Origin: Prevotellaceae bacterium
GTDB taxonomy: Bacteria; Bacteroidota; Bacteroidia; Bacteroidales; Bacteroidaceae
Direction: 5' to 3'
DNA: 7,807 bases
Assembly (NCBI GenBank): GCA_022508685.1
Contig: JAFLUS010000081.1
Location: 1-7,807, forward strand
In this document: positions 1 to 5,000 of the stretch, piece after piece
Layout: each line of letters opens with the position of its first letter
Numbering within the stretch: position 1 is the first letter of the stretch
Translations under genes and position numbers: made by a program
The notes under the pieces: generated by a model
What the model was told of the DNA's origin: nothing
Database searches by the model: none
The model's input: only the letters and a program-made list of their open reading frames with translations

Positions 1-679
1 TGCGACTCAACGTAGTGAATGCCTTGTCAGCCTTCCCACGCAGCATCTGCCAACGTGGACTCTCAGGAATGAAACAAGCCAACAGCAGGAACGCCACGGC
101 AGGCAACACCTCTACCCAGAACATCCATCGCCATCCCATTTGCCCGTTCCACGAAGCCAAGATGTCTGCCGAAGTGAACCCTTCGGGCACAGGCTCCGCC
201 AACTGCCAATTGACAATCTGAGCCGCCAGAATTCCCAACACTATCGTCAATTGATTGACTGACACCAATCGTCCACGCACCGCCATAGGCGAAATCTCCG
301 CAATGTACATCGGCGAGAGAGCCGATGCCACACCGATGCCGATGCCACCCACAAAACGTGCCACATTGAACAGCACAAAATCGTTGAACACTCCCGTAGC
401 CACTGCCGACACCGTGAACAGCACCGCTGCCACAAGCAACAGAGGCTTGCGTCCATACTTGTCTGCCATTGCCCCTGCCACCATGGCACCAATCAAACAT
501 CCCACCAATGCCGTGGACATTGCTACGCCTTGCAGCAGCGGCGAGGATGCGATACCAAAATACAATTCATAGAACGGCTTAGCACCTCCGATGACTACCC
601 AGTCGTAACCAAACAGCAGTCCGCCCATAGCCGATACGAGGCAGATGAAATAAACAAATCCTTTGTTATAATTTTTCAT
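1..679 (-). CDS. XylE-like sugar porter (MFS sugar/H+ symporter), 3' end cut by window edge
   Basis: This is the N-terminal half (226 codons) of an inner-membrane sugar transporter of the MFS sugar porter family. The start is ATG at 679-677 (MKNYNKGFVYF), and the frame stays open to base 1. Sugar porter signatures appear in order: GYDWVVIGGA in TM1 (residues 24-33, with the Asp that corresponds to proton-coupling D27 of E. coli XylE), DKYGRKP in the TM2-TM3 loop (73-79), RFVGGIGIG in TM4 (108-116), AEISP (127-131), RGRLVSVNQL (135-144, where Gln143 matches sugar-binding Q168 of XylE) and PESPRW after TM6 (205-210). About six membrane helices are visible, at roughly 8-28, 50-70, 80-99, 104-124, 141-160 and 187-203. 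The usual family length is about 460-490 residues, so the C-terminal six helices lie outside the window. The substrate (xylose, glucose, arabinose or other) cannot be told from this half. The family call is very secure; the exact sugar is not. Confidence 0.95.
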   Translation of the reverse strand, partial: MKNYNKGFVYFICLVSAMGGLLFGYDWVVIGGAKPFYELYFGIASSPLLQGVAMSTALVGCLIGAMVAGAMADKYGRKPLLLVAAVLFTVSAVATGVFNDFVLFNVARFVGGIGIGVASALSPMYIAEISPMAVRGRLVSVNQLTIVLGILAAQIVNWQLAEPVPEGFTSADILASWNGQMGWRWMFWVEVLPAVAFLLLACFIPESPRWQMLRGKADKAFTTLSR

Positions 680-694
680 TATGGTAATTTTTGG

Positions 695-702
695 CGAAGA
701 TA
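695..702 (-). promoter_or_regulatory. Candidate Bacteroidetes -7 box for the sugar transporter
   Basis: Read on the minus strand, the bases are TATCTTCG, one mismatch from the Bacteroidetes -7 consensus TAnnTTTG. The box ends 15 bases before the transporter ATG, so transcription would start only a few bases upstream of the start codon and give a very short leader. No TTTG -33 element is present at the usual 19-21 base spacing; the nearest upstream TTTG is about 29 bases away. The surrounding sequence is strongly AT-rich. Assignment rests on the box and its position only. Confidence 0.5.
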
Positions 703-834
703 CGAAAAATTTATTAAAAATGATAAAAAAGCAAATAAATTCATGGAGCACATTCTTTTTCCTAATTTATCTTAAAAAACGTACCCGCGCAGAGAATTTT
801 TTACCATTCGCTTTCCACTTTTAACTTTTTTCGC

Positions 835-842
835 TTATTTTG
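835..842 (+). promoter_or_regulatory. Weak candidate -7 box for the lipoprotein gene
   Basis: TTATTTTG differs from TAnnTTTG at one position and lies 22 bases before the lipoprotein ATG. A convincing -33 element is missing; the best upstream match is a CTTTCC run near 811-816. It is proposed mainly because the lipoprotein gene is divergent from its left neighbour and so needs its own promoter in the 185-base gap. Confidence 0.3.
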
Positions 843-864
843 CAGAAAAATTAATTCGTACAGA

Positions 865-1458
865 ATGATGAAAGTATTAGCCTCATGCCTTTTCGCACTG
901 CTCATCGTCGTGGTCAGTTCGTGCGGAAACTCGCAAAACTCCGATAAGGAGCAACAGCAGGACTGGGCTCCGCCAACGACCGTGCGTCCCGACATCATCG
1001 ACCTCGATGCCCTGCACTATTCCGACACCATTACTATCAACGGAAAACTCACGTCCTACACGTTCGACTTTGCGCCCGACCGCTCGTTGCCCGTCGTCGT
1101 CAACGCCGAAGGACAGAAGTACCACGACAATGCCGCGTCGCTCGTCATCATGCAGGGCGGCGACACCATTTTCCGGCAACGATTTACCAAACGGGCTTTT
1201 GCCGATTACATGACGCAGTACAACGACGCCCAAGTCGGATTGGTCGGCTTTAACTACAACATCAGTCGGCTCAACGACCACTCGCGGCTTTCGTTCATCG
1301 CCATCGTGGGCGACCCGGACGCATCGCTTGAGAAGGAGACCTTTGTCGAAATCCGGATTCTCAGCGACAACCAGTATGCCTTGCAACTTGCCGAGGGATT
1401 GGAGACCGAACCGCTCGACCCCGACCTCAGGCAAGACCCCGAATTTTTTGGGGAATAA
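865..1458 (+). CDS. Small exported lipoprotein, DUF4738-like, function unknown
   Basis: A complete 197-residue protein. The N-terminus is a type II (lipoprotein) signal: MMK, a hydrophobic stretch at 5-17 and lipobox VSSC with the acylated Cys at residue 20. A polar tether rich in N, Q, D, E and K follows (21-33), then one compact domain from about 45 to 190. Recognisable stretches are DTITINGKLTSYTFDF (54-69), RSLPVVVNAEGQKYHDN (73-89) and GGDTIFRQRFTKRAFADYM (98-116). The pattern of 'interrogated ligand... F-T-K-x-x-F' followed by a hydrophobic beta-rich C-terminus resembles the DUF4738 family of Bacteroidales lipoproteins as I remember it; I could not search to confirm. Two Met codons are adjacent (865 and 868) and either could be the start. 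The tether has only scattered acidic residues (SDKE at 26-29), so surface export through a K-D/E-type signal is not clearly supported and a periplasm-facing anchor is equally likely. It is transcribed alone, with a terminator 42 bases after the stop. No catalytic motif is visible. Confidence 0.9.
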   Translation: MMKVLASCLFALLIVVVSSCGNSQNSDKEQQQDWAPPTTVRPDIIDLDALHYSDTITINGKLTSYTFDFAPDRSLPVVVNAEGQKYHDNAASLVIMQGGDTIFRQRFTKRAFADYMTQYNDAQVGLVGFNYNISRLNDHSRLSFIAIVGDPDASLEKETFVEIRILSDNQYALQLAEGLETEPLDPDLRQDPEFFGE

Positions 1459-1499
1459 ATCGTAACCCCGACTGCGGCATTATTTGTTTTTGTCAGCCA

Positions 1500-1535
1500 A
1501 CGCGTTTCCATGTTTGTGGGAACGCGTCTTTTTTT
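1500..1535 (+). terminator. Intrinsic terminator after the lipoprotein gene
   Basis: Stem ACGCGTTTCC (1500-1509) pairs with GGGAACGCGT (1518-1527): ten base pairs including one G-U. The loop is eight bases (1510-1517). The stem is followed by one C and then seven T (1529-1535). This is a standard Rho-independent terminator 42 bases past the stop codon, and it separates the lipoprotein transcript from the macroglobulin gene. Confidence 0.93.
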
Positions 1536-1547
1536 CTCCGCGACAAT

Positions 1548-1698
1548 AGTGAAATTTTGTGCCTATCTGAGCAAAATTCTGTGCCTATCCAAGTAAAATT
1601 TCGTGCCTATCCGAGTGAAATTCTGTGCCTATGTAATTTCACTTGCGTGCCTATGAAATTTTATCTCCATGCCTATGAAATTTCATTTTGACAGGCAC
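1548..1698 (+). repeat. 22-bp tandem repeat array with GTGCCTAT core
   Basis: The core GTGCCTAT starts at 1559, 1581, 1603, 1625 and 1647, and a one-mismatch copy (ATGCCTAT) starts at 1669: six cores at exactly 22 bases. Each core is followed by a less conserved 14-base part containing an A/T tract. In units 1-3 this tract reads like GAGTGAAATT; in units 4-6 it reads like the opposite strand (AATTTCACT or GAAATTTCAT). A partial unit (AGTGAAATTTT, 1548-1558) precedes the first core. One step after the last core, at 1691, the sequence is ACAGGCAC, the inverted core with one mismatch. The unit is too short and the intervening parts too alike for a CRISPR array. The function is unknown; iteron-like or operator-like binding sites, or an inert intergenic repeat, are the options. 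Confidence 0.9.
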
Positions 1699-1711
1699 GG
1701 CGTTTTTCGTC

Positions 1712-1777
1712 CTTCGCAGAGCAGGGATTTTTGCTCTGCAATGCACTGATTTTTGCTCCGCAAAGCCAATTTGGCAA
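1712..1777 (+). repeat. Second 22-bp-periodic repeat block (CTYYGCA...GATTTTTG)
   Basis: CTTCGCAGAGC at 1712, CTCTGCAATGC at 1734 and CTCCGCAAAGC at 1756 are spaced by exactly 22 bases. The first two also share the downstream GATTTTTG (1726 and 1748), with 16 of 22 positions identical between them when counted from 1713 and 1735. The third copy diverges in its second half. The sequence differs from the GTGCCTAT array but keeps its period and follows it directly. Confidence 0.75.
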
Positions 1778-1911
1778 TGGTTCGACGGAGAAAGTTGTCC
1801 GTTTCGGCACATTTTTGTGCTCATTTCGACAGAAAAGTTTTCCGTTTTTTGATAACTTTTCTGCTTGTTTGTGAAGAAAAATCCATATGTGCGCAGACAA
1901 ATTTTCTGTGC
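1716..1911 (+). other. Cluster of short stem-loops
   Basis: Several local inverted repeats follow one another. GCAGAGCA (1716-1723) pairs with TGCTCTGC (1732-1739), eight pairs. TTTGC (1752-1756) pairs with GCAAA (1760-1764). GCCAA (1765-1769) pairs with TTGGC (1771-1775). GCACA (1807-1811) pairs with TGTGC (1816-1820) around TTTT. CAGAAAAGTT (1830-1839) pairs with AACTTTTCTG (1854-1863), ten perfect pairs around 14 bases. GCGCAGA (1891-1897) pairs with TCTGTGC (1905-1911) with one G-U. None is followed by a clear T-tract, so they do not look like terminators. They may be remnants of repeats or a structured RNA; no RNA family is recognised. Confidence 0.55.
1779..1846 (+). repeat. Weak third block of 22-bp-spaced TTCGRC words
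   Basis: TTCGAC at 1781, TTCGGC at 1803 and TTCGAC at 1825 are 22 bases apart. Beyond these words similarity is low, about 13 of 22 positions between the first and third unit. It is listed because it continues the same period, shifted by two bases, immediately after the second block; on its own it could be chance. Confidence 0.4.
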
Positions 1912-1981
1912 TTCGGAAGGCAGATTTCTGGTCTTTACGTTAAATATGTTAAAAAATCGCCTACCGAACATCATCTTTTCG

Positions 1982-1989
1982 TATCTTTG
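1982..1989 (+). promoter_or_regulatory. Bacteroidetes -7 promoter box for the macroglobulin gene
   Basis: TATCTTTG matches TAnnTTTG exactly, in the context cgTATCTTTGCcgca that is common in Bacteroidales promoters. Transcription would begin near 1996 and leave a leader of about 63 bases before the ATG at 2059. No clear TTTG -33 box is seen 19-21 bases upstream, a frequent situation in this phylum. Confidence 0.72.
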
Positions 1990-2005
1990 CCGCATAGTTT
2001 TCGAA

Positions 2006-2027
2006 GGCACAGCCACGCGCGTGTGCC
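2006..2027 (+). promoter_or_regulatory. 22-bp inverted repeat in the macroglobulin leader (operator or RNA hairpin)
   Basis: GGCACA (2006-2011) and TGTGCC (2022-2027) are perfect inverted arms around a ten-base centre. Inside lies another perfect palindrome, CACGCGCGTG (2014-2023). The element sits roughly 10-30 bases after the predicted transcription start, where a bound repressor or a 5'-leader hairpin could affect expression. The arm word TGTGCC also occurs in cores of the 22-bp array upstream. Regulatory function is inferred from position only. Confidence 0.5.
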
Positions 2028-2058
2028 ATTTGTATCATCCTAAACCCTATTCACCACC

Positions 2059-5000
2059 ATGAAACGACCCTTTTTCTTTGTCCTCACAACGGCACTTGCG
2101 CTGACTTTGAGCCTTGCACCGACGACCGCCGTCCGTGCCAAAACGCCGTCTGCGCCCCACCCGACGACTCCTCCGACGCCGTCTGTGCCGACCACTTCAC
2201 CGAAAATCTACGACAAGCAATGGGAAAAAGTTAAGCAGTTGCAAGCCAAAGGATTGCCGACTTCGGCTATAGCGGAGGTCGAGGTTATCTACCGCATGGC
2301 AGAGAAAGACGACAATTTTCCGCAGATGCTGAAGGCGGGACTGACGATGATGATGATGCGTCAGGACATTTCGCCCGACAGCGTATCAGTGGACATCCAA
2401 CGAATGGAACAGATGCCGCTGCTCACGTCCGCTTCTGCCGGCGACGACGGCGACACCCGTGCCCGACGTGCGCTCACCCATGCCCTCATGGCAAGCATGT
2501 ACGACGCCATCGCCGATTTGTCGTCGTTCGGAGAGGATGACGAACGTCAGCAACAATATAAGCAGAAAAAGGAAGAACACCTTCAAGCCGCCTTCAGCGA
2601 CAAGGCTGGCTTGGCGGGAGTCAGCGTCGAGGCGTATGCCCCGATATACGAAAAGGGCGCAGACAGCCGCCTGTTCGGCAACGACGCCTTGTCGCTGCTG
2701 ACGGACTTCGCCGTGCAGCAGTCGTTCTACGACGACCGCCGGATGTGGGAACTGCTGACGGAAGTGGCGGACATCTACCGCCGGAAGGGCATGAGGGATG
2801 CTGCCGTGCTCACGACCATTCAGGCACTGAGTGTGCAGACGCGGCTCAAGGAGAAGGCCGACCGGCTGTCGCACGACGACTATGTGCAGCGACTGCATCA
2901 ACTCTATACCGACAATCAGGACACGGAGGCGGCTGCCGATGCGTGCTATCTGTATCTGACGGAGAACGAACGCCTTGCGCCGAGTGAGCGATACGCCATT
3001 GCTGCCGACGCGAAGCAGCGATGGGCACAGACTGTCTACAAGAACCGCTTTGCCAACATCATGACCGAGGTGAAGCAGCCGCGCATGGAGGTCAGCATAG
3101 AGCGGGCGGACTATCAGCAGCAACTGCTGACCATCGTGCTGAAACACAGTTACGTGCGCCAAGCCACCATCGACATCCGTCCCAACGAAAAGCGCAAGGA
3201 AATGGCGGGATTTGACCGCAAATCGTTGCCCTCGACCCGCACCCTGCAGTTCGAAGCCGTTCCTGCCGATGCCTTCGACACGGAGCACACGGACACGCTC
3301 CGGATTGACCTCCCTGCCGGCTTCTTCGAAGTCATTGTGAAAGCCGACGGCGAGGAGTGGCGCACCACCATCGAGCGGTCGAGCGTGCGGCTCATCGCCG
3401 TGTGGCTGCCGAAGGACGGGAAGGCAGTGTATGCCGTCGACGCGCAGAGCGGACGCCCCATTGCCAACTGCCGCATTGTCGGAACATGGAGCGAACGCAA
3501 GGACGGAAAGTGGACGGACATGACGGAAACGTATCGTACCGACGCGAACGGCATGGCGCAGTTCTCCGACAAAGTCAACGAAGCCTATGCCCAGCGTTCC
3601 GTCTGCGACATCAGCCCGACGATTGGTCTGCACACAGGCAGATACACCGCAGACGGCGACGACAGCGAGCAGACGAATTTCGCCGTCTACACTGACCGCG
3701 CCGTCTATCGTCCCGGACAAACGGTACAGGTGTCGGGATTTGCCTACCGACAGCAAGGCGACTCGCTGTCGGCAATCGTAGGCAAAGACGTGAAGGTGCA
3801 GTTGCGCGATGCCAACTGGCAGATTGTTGCCACGGACACGCTTCTGACCGACGGGTTCGGTTCGGCACACACGGCATTCACTCTGCCCACCGACCGCCTG
3901 AACGGCGTCTACACCGTATATTTCGGTTCGCAGTCCACCCAAATCCGCGTCGAAGAATACAAGCGCCCGACGTTCTTCGTCGAGTTCGACCCGACGGAGG
4001 CAACCTATGCCCTCGGCGACACCATCGAACTTTCGGGCGTAGCCAAGACCTACAGCGGCGTTCCCGTGCAGAATGCCGCCGTGTCCTACCGCACGGAGCA
4101 GCGCGAGTTCTCCTTCTGGCGATGGGGACGGCAAGGAGACTGGGACGTGCAGCACAGCGGAACGACCACGACGGATGCTGACGGACGTTTCTCCGTCCGC
4201 CTCGTGCTCGACGACAGCCAAGTGGCGGAAGTGATGCAGTTCCGTGCCGTCGCCCAAGTGACCGACATGGCGGGCGAGAGCCACGAAGCCGCACGGATGC
4301 TGACGGCGTCCGAACGCGAGTTCGCCCTCAACATCCAGATGGACGCCGACGTCAATGCCGACGCCGTGGCGCAGCACCCTGTCAGCATCGTGGCTGTCAC
4401 GGCAGAACAGAAACCCGCACAGGCTGCCGGCAAGTGGGCACTGCTGGCATACGACAAAGCCACGGACGAATATGCCGACACCATCGCCACGGGCACGTTT
4501 GCCACTACCGCGCAACCGCTCTCCCTGCCGCAACTCTCGAGGCTGCCGCTCGGGGCGTACCGCCTGACCGCAACTGCCGTCGACAGCAAGGGACACGACA
4601 TCGAGGCACAGGCTGACTTCGTGCTGTGGTCGCCCACCCGCCGCGAAAAGATGAACCTGAAGAACGACTGGGTGTACACGCCGAAAACAGAATACGCCGA
4701 CGGCGAAACTGCCGACATCTGGTATGCCATTGCCGACGACGATGCCTATACTTATATATATATACAATCACAATCCGACGTGCTGCAGCAGACCATCGGT
4801 GCGGAGGACGCCACCATCCGCCACGCACGCATTCCGTTCTCGCCGCAGTTACGCGACGGAGCCATCTTCCTGCTGAACTACGTGAAGGACGGCGAAACGC
4901 ACCAACTGATTAAGCGCTTCACCTACGCCGAGCCGCAGAAGGAACTGAACGTCACGTGGAGCACCTTCCGCGACCGCCTGCAACCCGGACAGCAGGAAAC

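Larger units (their letters stand above)
1459..2058. other. 600-base intergenic region rich in repeats, no credible gene
   Basis: Between the lipoprotein stop and the macroglobulin start there is no frame with convincing protein character. Open frames exist on both strands, but their translations are rich in K, F, R, C and S, follow the repeats and match no family I recognise. The region holds, in order: an intrinsic terminator, a 22-bp tandem array, two further 22-bp-periodic blocks, several short stem-loops, a Bacteroidetes promoter and a leader inverted repeat. Each is listed separately. Base composition is clearly more AT-rich than the GC-rich genes on either side. Confidence 0.85.

Noticed and set aside
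883..1434. 183-codon minus-strand frame
   Set aside because: It is the antisense shadow of the lipoprotein gene, which has a proper lipobox signal and a terminator in its own direction.
1437..1453. CCCC-N9-GGGG hairpin across the lipoprotein stop as a terminator
   Set aside because: Only four pairs, and the T-run is inside the loop rather than after the stem. The hairpin at 1500-1535 is far better.
1548..1698. CRISPR array
   Set aside because: The conserved part is only eight bases, the unit is 22 bases, and the intervening parts resemble one another instead of being unique spacers. No cas gene is present.
1651..2016. 121-codon minus-strand frame and overlapping plus-strand frames in the intergenic region
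   Set aside because: They run through the 22-bp repeats, stem-loops and promoter, have K/R/F/C-rich translations and show no known motif. The minus-strand frame would also have to start within the leader and promoter of the macroglobulin gene.
2386..4767. 793-codon open frame on the minus strand
   Set aside because: It lies wholly inside the macroglobulin gene, antisense to it. The GC-rich codon use of the sense gene leaves few stops in that antisense frame. The translation is rich in Val, Gly, Arg and His, with no domain I recognise, while the sense strand has clear family motifs.
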